From positions 12,090,335 to 12,154,334 of the forward strand of contig NC_088868.1 in the NCBI RefSeq assembly GCF_032884065.1: a stretch of 64,000 nucleotides of DNA, given 5' to 3'. The notes beneath the pieces were generated by a model that worked only from the letters and a program-made list of their open reading frames with translations, was not told the origin of the DNA and searched no databases. The position numbers and the translations under genes were made by a program. This document shows positions 9,308 through 19,385 of the stretch, in pieces. Within the stretch, counting starts at the first letter, position 1; each line of letters begins with the position of its first letter. This stretch comes from Artemia franciscana. Taxonomy: Eukaryota; Arthropoda; Branchiopoda; Anostraca; Artemiidae.

Positions 9308-10212
9308 TGGATATATTTTTTTTGGTTAGTAGATTTAGTTTTTCTTTTCTTCTTCTATTTTTTTTCCTTTTTTAGTTTTTTCCTTTTTTTTCTTTTTTAT
9401 TTTTCTACATTTCTTTTTTGTTAGTTTTTTTATTTTTTTCTTTTGTTAATAGATTTAGTTTTTCTTTTTTTCTTTTGGTTTATATTTTTTTCTTTTTTTT
9501 AGTTTTTTCTTTTTTTTCATTTATTTATAAAGATGGAATCAAACAGTTCGCCATTGAGGCAATTGCCATTGAATTGCCTAAGCTCAATTGTCTTGAGCTT
9601 AGTTTTTCTTTTTTTTCCTCATTTTTATTTTTTTCCTTTTTTCAATTTTTCCGTTTTTTAGTTTTTCTTTTTTAATTTTTCTTTTTCAGTTTTTTTACTT
9701 TTTTTTCTTTTTTTCTTTTGATTTTTTCTTTTCTTTAGTTTTCGTCTTTTTTTTCTTTTTTTAGTCCTTTCTTTTTTAGTTTTTCGTTTTTTTCATTTTT
9801 TTTTGTTTTTAGTTTTTTTCCATTTTTAATTTTTTCTTTTTTTAGTTTCGTCTTTTTCTTTCTTTGATTTTTTGTATTTTTTTATTTTTTTAGTTGTTTT
9901 TAGTCTTTCTTTTTTCTTTTTAGTTCTTTTTTAGTTTTTTTTCTTTTTAGTTCTTTTTTAGTTTTCCTTTAGATTTTCTTATTTTTTATTTTTTTCTTGT
10001 TTTTTTTTTAGTTTTTGTCCTTTTTGTTAGTTTTCTTTTATTTTTTTTTGTTTTCTTAGTTTTTTTTTCTTTAGTTTTTTCTTTTTAGTTTTTTTTTAGT
10101 TTATTTCTTGTTTTAGTTTTCTTTTATTTCTCTTATTTTTTTCAGTTTTTTTTCCTTTTTTATAGAAGATAGTGTAACAGATATACATGCAACTTATTTT
10201 CATATAGATAGA
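9308..10212 (-). mobile_element. Second leftward Helitron-like 5' segment, T-rich body
   Basis: On the minus strand it starts near 10212 with TATCTATCTATATGAAAATA and AGTTGCATG, then CTGTTACACTATCTTC as in the neighbour, then about 850 bp of A-rich tracts. A non-A-rich insert lies at about 9530-9600. No coding frame or 3' hairpin is present. Confidence 0.55.
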
Positions 10213-10215
10213 TAT

Positions 10216-11345
10216 GAGGGGGTTGAACCCCTCGTTAGTACCTCGCTCTTTACACTAAAGTTTAAATATTGTCCCAATGCATTAAGAATGACCCCTGAAT
10301 CACTAAAGACGTAGAATAAATAGTTGAAATTAGTAAAAATACTTCAGCGTAAAGAGCGAGGTATTAGGAGGAGGTGAGAACCTCATATGCGTAATAATTT
10401 CTGTTCGTTTTAAGTTTTAATGCTGCTCCTTACTTCCAGTTGAAAAAAAAACTTTTTCATATTTATTCTTTCATTGTTTCTTTTTAATAATGCTAGGAAA
10501 TCCTGAGCTTCGTTCATGGAAATTTTCTTCCCCCATGACAAATTCCTCCAAGGAAAGTTCCCCCAACATATCCCCTCTTCTCAACCACTCTCCCAACCAA
10601 CAAATCCCCCTGAAAACGTCTGTACACTTCCAAATAACCATTACTATATGTAAGCACTAGTTTGTAACTTGTAGCTCCTCCCACGGGGACAGTGGGGGAG
10701 TAAGTCGTCACTAAAGACATAGTTATAAGGTTTTTCGACTACGCTGAACAAAATCGTTATCTCAGTATTTTGATCCGCTGACTTTGGGAAAATAATTAGC
10801 GTGGGAGGGGGCCTAGGTGCCCTTTAATTTTTTTAGTCACTTAAAAAGGGCACTAGAACACTTTATTTCCGTTAGAATGAGCCCTCTTGCAACATTCTAG
10901 GACAACTGGGTCGATACGATCACCCATGGGGAAAAAAAAACTAAAAACAAAAAAACAAACAAACAAATAAACACGCATCCTTGATCTGCCTTCTGGCAAA
11001 AAATACAAAATTCCACATTTTTGTAGATAAGAGCTTGAAACTTCTACAGTAGGGTTCTCTGATGCGTTGAATCTGATGGTGTGATTTTCGTTAAGCTTCT
11101 ATGCCTTGTAGGGGGTGTTTCCCCCTCTGTTCTTAAATAAGGCAAATTTTCTCAGGCTCGTAACTTTTGATGGATAAGACTAAATTTGATGAAACTTATA
11201 TATTTAGAATCAGCATTAAAATACAATTCTTTCGATGTAGCTATTGATATCATAATTCCTTTTCTTAGAGGTTTGATTACTATTGAGCCGGGTTGCTCCT
11301 TACTACAGTTCGTTAACACGAACTGTTTGATAAAACAAAATAGAA
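10216..11345 (+). repeat. Dispersed foldback repeat family, copy A
   Basis: ACCTCGCTCTTTACACTAAAG near 10242 is repeated inverted as CTTCAGCGTAAAGAGCGAGG near 10343. The block CTCCTTACTTCCAGTTGAAA follows, then about 800 bp that matches 30750-31765 in the same orientation. It ends near GCTCCTTACTACAGTTCG. No coding frame is shared between copies. The family is not one I can name; it resembles non-autonomous foldback DNA transposons. Confidence 0.7.
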
Positions 11346-11640
11346 AGTGAAGAAACTTATTAGAATTTAAAAGTACACAACCATATTCCTTTTAAAACAG
11401 ATACATAATAACGCCAATCTCGGTATTTGAAAAGATGTCTCACTTTCTTTGTGAAACAAAGCTCTTGTGTCTTTTGGGCCAATTTACGTCTTATATCTTT
11501 GGCCAAATGTGAAGAAAATAAAATTGACAAGTTAAAAATTTAGAAGACAAAAATATGTATTTTATTTATTCACATGATAAAAATTGTCTCAAGTTAGATG
11601 GAAACGATATAACAAATTGATTCAAACATAAGAAAAAAAT
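11346..11640. other. AT-rich DNA, nothing recognised
   Basis: No gene or repeat assigned. Confidence 0.5.
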
Positions 11641-11754
11641 TATTGGTTCTTACATAGAATTGGCTCTTACATACATTGGTCCTTGCGACAGGCAGGATTG
11701 AACCTTAACCCCATCATTTGGAGCCGTGGCCTAACCCACTGCGCTATCACAAGG
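11641..11754 (-). repeat. tRNA-derived SINE, head at 11691-11754
   Basis: The minus strand reads CCTTGTGATAGCGCAGTGGG, with an A-box-like TAGCGCAGTGGGTTAG and a B-box-like GGTTCAATCC, and ends CGCAAGG. The ends can pair as an acceptor-like stem, but the cloverleaf is short and lacks a standard anticodon arm. The same CCTTGTGATAG head occurs at 32771, so a SINE family is more likely than a tRNA gene. Confidence 0.6.
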
Positions 11755-11759
11755 TACCT

Positions 11760-12182
11760 TATATGTTGATTTTTAGAATAGACTGTTCACATACTTTTGA
11801 TAAAAAAAAAAATGTAAAGGATGATGTAGACTTGTTTTAAGTTATATAGTAATGTATGCAGGTTGTCATATACATTCTTCAAAATCTAGAGAAGGGAGAC
11901 AAATTGTCACTGTCTCATAATATTGCTGTTATCATTAATTTTTGTTAAACTTTAAAGCATAATATAATAGTTAGCAATGCTAAATCAGCATCATCGAGTA
12001 ATTCCTTCACACTTAAAAACTTATTTAAAAATTCATTTTTTAAGTTTTTGGTCACTATGGGCTTCACTCTTTACTATATCGCTGCAACTATGACGCAAAC
12101 CTCAAAACAATCGACTTATTACGGCTTTTCCCTAAATACAAAATATGTAGAATTCATTCAGGTCAAATTAAGGATTAAATTA
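11760..12182. other. AT-rich DNA, nothing recognised
   Basis: No gene or repeat assigned; a Helitron fragment begins at about 12183. Confidence 0.5.
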
Positions 12183-12497
12183 AGGATAGAGAAAGTCAGA
12201 AAAGAAATCTTGCCGAGGAACTATCAGCAGCAAGTTTTTTGGCATAGACTCTTTGAGCATCTTCATCAGTCATTGTAAACTTAAACATTAATAGATTTCT
12301 ACGTGAACATATGTCTTATATAACTTGAATGACGTCACCGTCAAAGCAAAAATGACGACAACTAATTTCATGACGTCAGCCGACACAGAAACATGACGTC
12401 ACCTGACAACTAATTTCATGACGTCAGCCGACACAGAAACATGACGTCACCTGATCCACAGATCCACAGACAGACAACTTATTTTTATATATATAGA
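12183..12497 (-). mobile_element. Leftward Helitron 5' end, truncated
   Basis: On the minus strand it starts TCTATATATATAAAAATAAG at 12497 and continues with GTTGTCTGTCTGTGGATC, repeated TGACGTCA sites and the start of RepHel. The last part matches 16690-16980. A ~47-bp unit containing CATGACGTCAGCCGACACAG is duplicated in tandem (about 12356-12449). It is truncated on its 3' side at about 12183. Confidence 0.8.
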
Positions 12498-12510
12498 TAC
12501 TAGCTGTTGG

Positions 12511-12560
12511 GGTGGCGCTTCGTGCCACCCCAACACCTAGTTGGTGGGGCGCTTCGCGCC
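12511..12560 (-). repeat. 3' hairpins of the large Helitron
   Basis: On the minus strand, GGGGTGGCACGAAGCGCCAC precedes CCCAACAGCTAGT. One base of the second stem differs from the consensus (A in place of G), giving a mismatch in the hairpin that is perfect in copies 1 and 2. An upstream hairpin with GCGCGAAGCGC is intact. Confidence 0.75.
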
Positions 12561-12660
12561 CCCCCGCGCGCGTAAGTCGTTACGCGCCATATTAGTTACG
12601 CGCCATTGTAGTTGTGTCCCTGTGTCCCACCTGTGAATATAGATAGATTTATATATGTGT

Positions 12661-12960
12661 TTCAAACTACGTAAAAATTGCGAATATACAACATTCTTGG
12701 CTTTCCCACTACTGGGAGCTTTCCGTTTCCAATTGCCAGCAATTGATCTGAAAATGTTTGACCAGAGTCATCGTTTTGCAATCGGACACGCATATTTGTA
12801 GTTAATTTTAATATTTTTACGTGTGCCCATAAATTAGAATTTTTCAGGCAAGCATTCATTTCGTCTGCAGGAGTTAAAATACGTAAAAATTGCGAATATA
12901 CAACATTCTTGGCTTTCCCATTGTCTGTGCATATACAAAGCCGAATGTACTAATAATGAC
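12661..12960 (-). pseudogene. Shuffled helicase fragments 3' of the helicase gene
   Basis: A piece of the helicase interior (about 12707-12875, translating to MNACLKNSNLWAHVKILKL) duplicates 13792-13955. It is bracketed by two copies of the helicase 3' end, CGAATATACAACATTCTTGG, at 12680 and 12894. This looks like template switching that placed a middle fragment into a duplicated C-terminal tail. It has no intact coding function. Confidence 0.78.
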
Positions 12961-13058
12961 GTCATATACGCTCTTTTTATGCAAACGCTCTTTTTACAAA
13001 CAAACAAACATGCATACACACAACTCGTTTTTATATAGATAGATAGATACAATACAAA

Positions 13059-14532
13059 TTAACTGCGTAAAACTTGCGAATATACAACATTCTTCGCTGT
13101 CCAATTGTCGCTGCATATAAATAGATTGTCAGGTTTACCGACCCTCGAACATGCAACGTACAATTGTCCATGGGAAAAACAATCAGTATTAAGATCTATA
13201 CCACATTTTTCTAATGATTGACCTTGAGCTTTGTTAATGGTGATTGCAAATGCTAATCGAATTGGGAATTGCAATCTTTTAAATTGAAAAGGCAGATCCG
13301 TTGGAATCATGGGAATGCGAGGAATAAGAACAGCCTCACCCTCAAAAGGCCATGTCAAGATTGTGGCCTCTATTAGGTTTTCCATTGTTTTTTTTTACGG
13401 CAAGTCGCGTGCCATTGCAAAGCTTTGGTGGGTTGATATTTCTTAAAAGTATTATTGGTACGCCTATTTTTAGTTGTAGCACGTGTGGTGGAAACCCTGA
13501 AAGATCTATGGAATTTAAAAATTCAGATGGATAATTAACCGCTTCATTTGGTTCCAAAACTGTGTCGACTGACTTGTAAAGGACTGCCTGGTCTCGAATC
13601 TTGGTCAAAACAATATTGTTGATTTCGTGGACGTCTATATTTTTGGGTGCGAGAATCGCTCTTTCACTTAGCCATTTATTATTTTTATAATTTTTTAGAA
13701 TATTCGGAAATACTTTTTCAATCAATTCATTTTTGGACGTCACTAAATTACAGAAATCAGCAGGTAGTTGTATACGTCCTGAAATTGAGTCTACTGGGAG
13801 CTTTCCGTTTCCAATTGCCAGCAATTGATCTGAAAATGTTTGACCAGAGTCATCGTTTTGCAATCGGACACGCATATTTGTAGTTAATTTTAATATTTTT
13901 ACGTGTCCCCATAAATTAGAATTTTTCAGGCAAGCATTCATTTCGTCTGCAGGAGTTGATCTAGGTATTATAGGTAATGTTTGCCTGAAATCTCCCGCAA
14001 GCAATATTAATGTGCTGCCAAAGGGTTTCGACTTCCCTCTCAAATCTTTCAAGCATTGATCCAGAGCCTCGAGCGATTTTTTGTGTGCCATTGTGCACTC
14101 ATCCCAAATAATAAGTTTACATTGCTGCAATACTTTACCCATCCCAGATGATTTGGAAATATTGCACGTGGGAGTATCTGTAGAATGCAAATTCAGAGGC
14201 AATTTCAAAGCGGAATGAGCAGTTCTTCCACCAGGCAGCAATGTTGCGGCTATTCCGGACGACGCAATTGCCAACGCTATATCATTTTTTGATCGAATTG
14301 ATGCCAGAATCAGTTTTATCACAAACGTTTTACCAGTACCTCCTGGCGCATCCAAAAAGAAAATTTCTCCAGCGTTGTTATCGACACAATGCATTATCGT
14401 ATCATAAATGTCTTTTTGTTCCGACGTTAACTTGGAAATGTTATTTTGTACATACGACAATAGATCACTCGTACTGTAAGTTTGTTCACGATCAAATTCC
14501 GCACATGTCGAAACAGCAGCGATACGGTTAGG
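13059..14532 (-). pseudogene. Helitron Pif1-like DNA helicase domain of RepHel (broken)
   Basis: The helicase part unwinds donor DNA during rolling-circle transposition. In the 372-residue segment starting at 14460, motif I is PGGTGKT (about 39-45), motif II is IIWDE (117-121) and motif III is GDFRQTLPI (156-164). The C-terminal segment from 13385 has RLAFAITINKAQGQSLEK and YVACSRVG, motifs V and VI, and ends VYSQVLRS at 13059. Two lesions are visible: a TGA stop at 14530-14532, joining Rep to helicase, and a +1 shift in a nine-A run (13388-13396) that splits off the C-terminus. Removing one A would align the frames. Otherwise the sequence is well preserved, so the damage is recent or partly sequencing error. 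Confidence 0.88.
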
Positions 14533-15904
14533 TCAAGGCATTCCCAAATCCTGAAGAGGTTTGTTTGCCATACGTACGCACAAATCTTCTATAATAACTA
14601 AAGTGTAGTTATAGATTTCTGATGTAAAATCAAAAGTCATATCTGACGTCTCTAACTGTTTTCGATGGAGTATATCTTCGGACATTTTTGTCTTATATTT
14701 TTCCCATAACTCTGTTGGAGCTGATGGAGAGCAAGTTGTTAAAATGATGCCAAACAATGCACGAATTTGACTTGGGGTTGACGTTTCGCACGCGTCATTG
14801 ATGCAGTTATCCCAGTGTTGGTCATTCTCCAATAAATTCAGAGCTTGGCATGCACTACGGTAAGTGTCATGTATAGTACCGTTTACAGTTCTCAAATACT
14901 CAAAGGATGTCGGACCGGGTACATTCACCAAAAGCAGGCGTAGAAAGAAGCATTCATGTTGATTGAGGTGAACGGTGTAGAGTCTTCCTATCGTGGTATC
15001 TTTGAAGATGGTAGGTTGGCCGTCGACTGAATTACCCTGTCTTCGACGTTCAAATACTTTATTTTTAGTATTCCACGTGCAATACGAAGGCACTTCAGTA
15101 TACAGCAGTTTTTTTTGCAAAAGAATCATTTTTGCAAAGCGAAAAAAAAGCTGTTAATTTTGTATCCGGTGGATTCAGGGCTCTTTGTTGCACGTTGGTT
15201 TCCGAGAAATAAACACGTTGACCATTCTGTAAATGTACCGCTAAGTGAACAACAGCTGGACTACGTTCATGTATCGGAAATGAAAGAATTCGCCAAACAG
15301 CTTCATTACTGCTTATGTATCTTTCAGCCTGATATTGTACGATTTCGTCGAAATCTTTGATTTCGGGCTGCAAGCCAAAAACTGCCATGTCACTGCCTTT
15401 GTTGACGTATTTACATATGTATTTGATTGCCTTTACGGAGTTACAGTATTCAACGTTTATGTGTGCATTAAATGTTTTTGATAATAATGGGGAATATGGA
15501 ACAACCCACTGGTTATCTACTTCGATGGTGGTTTCGTTACGCTTCTTTATTATTGCTGTTTTACCGCCATCTTCAGTAGATCTTCTTCTATATTGTGGGT
15601 AACCATCATTGCCAGTAATTGTGTTAGATACTAAAAGTCGAGGATATTGCTTTGTGCACCTTCCTTTGGCCATGCATGGTGAATTTTCGTTCAGTGCACC
15701 GCAAGGTCCATGTATCATATTTTTTACAATAATATCATGTAACTCCTTATCGACATTTTTATCAGGTATTTTAGCGGAAATCACATCATCAATTTCGTTC
15801 GAAGTAATTTTTTTATGTAGCCAGATTAGTATATGTGTGTGTGGCAAACCTCGTTTTTGCCATTCCACTGAGTACATCCAGCATCGAACTGACCCAAACA
15901 CTTC
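14533..15904 (-). pseudogene. Helitron Rep (HUH endonuclease) domain, broken
   Basis: The Rep domain nicks and religates single-stranded DNA. In the 268-residue segment starting at 15901, the HUH-type motif is GLPHTHILIWL with His21 and His23. The tyrosine motif is KYICKYVNKG with Tyr161 and Tyr165, the two tyrosines expected of Helitron Rep. The second segment (15129-14533) continues the Rep-helicase linker, for example PSYCTWNTKNKVFERRRQG. They are separated by a +1 shift in an eight-A run (15109-15116). The part of Rep before VFGSVRCWM is missing; see 15905-16363. Confidence 0.88.
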
Positions 15905-16800
15905 ACTAAATTATTATTTTCGTGGAAAAGATGTTGCAATTGGGAAACGATTGTCCTTTCAACGTTGGGAGAAATTTCGCAACGTGCATTCAATTCAGAA
16001 TTTCTATCACAATTGTAAAAATTTATGATTCTCGCCTGAGAATGGTAGAAGGGACCCTGCTCTATGATAAATTTGCCCTTTTACTTTGAAAGTAGACATA
16101 AATTGATCTGGATCTTCGATTTGGGCTCCAAACGACATCATTTGGAAACATGAGTTGTATTTTCTGATTTGTGACAAAAAACGCTTAGATTCTGACGTAG
16201 TTCCAGTAAGGAAAGTCTTCAATGGCTCTGGTGGTGCAGCCAATAGAGGAAGTTTAACTTTTCCTGAGGCGCAACACATTCCCATTGTTTCACCATTGAA
16301 TTTCAAGGCCTTGCAATAGGGACAAATTTTAGACATTGTCCCGATTTGAACACATCTACTCAAGCTATAATCATCGACTGGGCTGTACCTGAATGCCAGG
16401 CGATAACTTTCAGGTTGCTCTGATTCCTCGGCACGCTTTCTTTTCTTACTTTCTCTATCAGCAGCAAGCCTGATTTCTTGCTGTTCTTGTGATTCCTCGG
16501 CACGCTTTCTTTTCTTACTTTCTCTATCAGCAGCAAGCCTGATTTCTTGCTGTTTTTGTGATTCCTCGGCACGCCTTCTTTTTTCACTTTCTCTTTTAGC
16601 AGCAAGTCTGCTTTCGCGTTGCTCTGGTAGTTCCTCGGCACGCTTTCTGTTCTCTCTTTCTCTATCAGCCTCAAGCCTGTTTCCTTGCTGTTCTTTTGAT
16701 TCCTCGGCACGCTTTCTTTTCTGACTTTCTCTATCAGCAGCAAGTTTTTTGGATAGACTCTTTGAGCATCTTCATCGGCTTTTGCCATTGTAAGTTCATC
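15905..16800 (-). pseudogene. Helitron RepHel N-terminus: RAEE repeats and zinc-finger-like region
   Basis: Five 69-bp units (16426-16770) encode 23-residue repeats such as AADRESKKRKRAEES, typical of Helitron N-termini. Next come ICPYCKALKFNGE and MCCASGKV (CxxC and CC, zinc-finger-like), then LLAAPPEPLK and FMSTFKVKGQIYHRAGSL. The frame breaks near GENHKF, and NARCEISPN and LQHLFHENN follow in another frame up to about 15910. Family members have roughly 250-300 more residues here before VFGSVRCWM. The start MTDELTMAKADED is in a different frame from the repeats, fixed by one extra A in CCAAAAAAC. Confidence 0.8.
16426..16770 (-). repeat. 69-bp in-frame repeats in RepHel (5 units)
   Basis: CCTCGGCACGC recurs at 16426, 16495, 16564, 16633 and 16702, exactly 69 bp apart. 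Units at 16426 and 16495 are almost identical and the others more diverged. The charged RKRAEES units probably act as a flexible or nucleic-acid-binding N-terminal region; that role is inference. Confidence 0.9.
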
Positions 16801-16980
16801 AGTCATTATAAACTTAAACATTAATATATTTCTACGTGAACATATATGTCTTAAATATCTTTAATGACGTCACCGTCATAGCAAAAATGACGACAACTAA
16901 CTTCATGACGTCAGTCGACACAGAAACATGACGTCACCTGACAGACACACAGACAGAGAACTTATTTGTATATATATAGA

Positions 16981-17151
16981 TAGATATATCTATCTATATT
17001 CACAGGTGGGACATAGGGACACAACTACAATGACGCGTAATTAATATGGCGCGTAACGACTTACGCCGGCGGGAAGGGCTTGGGGGAGGGGCGCGAAGCG
17101 CCCCCACCAACTAGGTGTTAGGGTGGCGCGAAGAGCCACCCCAACAGCTAG
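16981..17151 (+). mobile_element. Rightward Helitron 3' end fragment
   Basis: TCTATATTCACAGGTGGGAC, ACACAACTACAATG, the GCGCGAAGCGC hairpin and CAACAGCTAG match the 3' ends of copies 1-3. It begins in a TATC-rich tract exactly where the 5' end of the leftward Helitron stops. The second hairpin has decayed (GGCGCGAAGAGCC). This is what remains of an older copy into which the leftward Helitron inserted. Confidence 0.8.
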
Positions 17152-17849
17152 TTTTAAATATGAGTTTAAAATTGCAATGCGATGGTTGTAAAGCAAAATA
17201 CATTATGTAGTTATCTAAAACACAGATTTAGTTCCATTTGAGGCTCAGTCACTGCCAACTTAGCAGTTAGCAGCTGCTTAGCACTTGTCAGCCAGTTCGA
17301 ACAAAGTTTTGAAATATCTTATTGTTACAAATTTTTTATTTTGAAGGAGAATCACATGGAAAGATTTCGGGTCATTGTGAGGTTGAATGGTATTTTGTGG
17401 GGTGGGAAGCCAAATGGGAAACATTATTAGAGTTTTATATTTTTTTCTATTTCATATGAATAGTCCTATTCCTGGATTAAAATGACGCTATAATTTTATT
17501 TTTGATCAAAATCCATGTTGCATTTAAAAGAATAGCTCTATTAGTCTTAAGCAAGATTTTAGTAAGAACAGAGGAAAATCCTGGGAACGTTGTTACTGAT
17601 ATAAATCTAAGCTTAATGGAATATGTGCTAATTTTTGAAAATTCATAAGGTTAAATATGAAAATTTAAAGAAGTTTTCCTGAGAACTCTGTATTACCCAC
17701 CAACTGTGATTTTGTAACTTAGAAACAGTTGTACATGTGGAGCTGTAACCATTTCGAATGTTCCGGACAATAAAGCTTAAAAAAAAAGTTTCTATATAAA
17801 ACATTTACAAATAATATTTAAATTAAGAAATAAGCAGAAACAAAACTTT
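17152..17849. other. AT-rich DNA, nothing recognised
   Basis: No gene, RNA or repeat assigned. Confidence 0.5.
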
Positions 17850-19130
17850 AAAAGCAAAGTTTTTCCGCCAAACATAAAGCGTAAGTTTTACCTTGAAACG
17901 AGCAAATTTTACTTGTATTTACTTGTACTTGTAGCGGGACCAGACAAGGACGCTTCACCCGGCATCTAGAAGATTCGTATGGTATTCGTAGACTCCCATT
18001 TTTCGCGATCTTGTGCCAACTCTTCAGCAAACCGGAGCCAGCAGCTCTCCCACTTTCTGCCAAATTTTCGAAATCCACCAATGTGGTTGCGGTCGTTTTT
18101 GGTATTTTGCCCACCTATTCTTCAATTGACCACCAGGCCGTCTGCACCAATCTGGCAACGGGGCAGCTAGAAGCACTTGCTTTATGATACAGTCATTGGG
18201 TCTTCTAGGCACATGACCAAGCCAACGCAGTCTTCTCTGTTTGACAATCGTGGCGGTGGGTTTCGATTTTACAGCAGTGGTGGGGCACATCAACATTTGA
18301 GATTCTTTTGGAGTATCGAATCTTTAGGATTTTTCGTAGACAGCGGTGGTCAAAGAATTCCAAATATGGAGATGAAGCACCTTCAGTGACCAAGTTTCGA
18401 CTGCATAAAAAAGGATATATCTAACAGCCGCTTTATATACGGGAATTTTTGTCTTCATGCTGGTCTCCCGCCGTTCCATAAATGGTGGCGGAGTTGTGAG
18501 AAGCTGGCCTGGGCTTGTTGATTCTATTCTGTACGTAAATTCACAACCTCCACGAGGGTCTATTACTGAGCCAAGATAGGTGAAGCTATCGAGTTTTTTC
18601 CAATTCTTGTCTGTAAAGAATAAGCTGATAATCCGCCTGTGCATTTAGATCCATGACTTTAGTTTTGGCAGTGTTGATCTTCATACCCAGTAGCTGAGAG
18701 AAATGTGGTAGTTCATTCAACATTGCTTGGGCAGTTGCTGGATCAGCAGCAAAAGCGTCGATGTCATCCGCGTAGTCCAGGTCAGACTCATTAATGCCCA
18801 ATCCCATAACAACACCATCAAAACTTGAGTACCCTTTCTAGAATCCAATCTGTACATGCAGTGGTTAAACAAAACATGGGACAATATGCGCCCCTGTTTC
18901 ACACCGCTTTCCACACTGAAGGGCTCAGTTTCTTCGCCCAGCACTCTTACGATCGATTTGCAATGCTCGTAGTAGGCTTTCAACAGCTCCACGAATTCAA
19001 CCAGCATACCGTCTTCCGCCATGATTCGCCAAAGGTTTCCGCGGGTTACTGAGTCGAATGCAGCCACAAAATCAAGGAACATGTTAATTATGGGGAGGTT
19101 GAAACGAGCATAAGCTAGATTATAGCTGAA
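17850..19130 (-). pseudogene. LINE reverse transcriptase, 3' half (relic)
   Basis: Minus-strand reading in several frames gives RT motif A LDFVAAFDSV, motif B VKQGRILSHVLFN and motif C YADDIDAF. These are followed by YLGSVIDPRGG, YKAAVRYILFYAVETW, RRLRWLGHVPRRPND and AQDREKWES. This order is the C-terminal half of non-LTR endonuclease-reverse transcriptases (RTE-like or related). Multiple frameshifts between frames make it non-functional. The 5' half, with the endonuclease, is absent, as usual for 5'-truncated LINEs. The order along the minus strand is collinear, so it is one insertion. Confidence 0.85.
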
Positions 19131-19385
19131 AACAGGGCCGAATCTAGAAAGGGGGGTAGAGGGGGAGGCAAAACAAGCTAAAATGGTAGTATTGATGGGC
19201 AAAATTGGGTTATATTCACAGTAGTAATGGTGCAGCAAGGGTTGGCAAAGTCTACTTTTGCCCTCCCCCCTGAGAAAAAAGATAAGCCGAACTCAGGCTG
19301 AAAATGAACAGCAATTACTATGAATGAAGAAATGCCTCCTTCTGAAATGGTCCTTCTGAGACCCCTCGAAGGCATGTCTTCTATA
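19131..19385. other. Possible dispersed repeat next to the LINE
   Basis: The stretch begins AACAGGGCCGAATC and has G-rich then C-rich patches. A GGATTCGGCCCTGTT motif flanks a similar patch at 28780-28970 beside another LINE. It may be a dispersed repeat; the evidence is the shared boundary motif only. Confidence 0.35.

Larger units (their letters stand above)
12499..16980 (-). mobile_element. Large leftward Helitron with broken RepHel
   Basis: The 5' TC is at 16980 and the 3' CTAGT ends at 12499, after hairpins of the same type as the small copies. It carries Rep and helicase coding sequence (13059-16800), now broken. Between the helicase stop and the 3' end is a rearranged stretch with helicase pieces (12661-12960) and an additional 5'-like end near 13047, so the right-hand part may be a second element nested in or fused to it. 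One base separates its 3' end from the 5' end of the truncated neighbour at 12497. Confidence 0.85.

Noticed and set aside
11691..11754. Functional tRNA gene
   Set aside because: A and B boxes are visible but there is no canonical anticodon arm, and a second copy of the same head suggests a SINE.
16360..16821. 153-codon frame with KVRKESVPRNHKNSKKSG repeats as a separate gene
   Set aside because: The repeat DNA reads RKRAEES in the frame collinear with RepHel, which matches Helitron N-termini; the longer frame is a shadow apart from its first ~20 codons.
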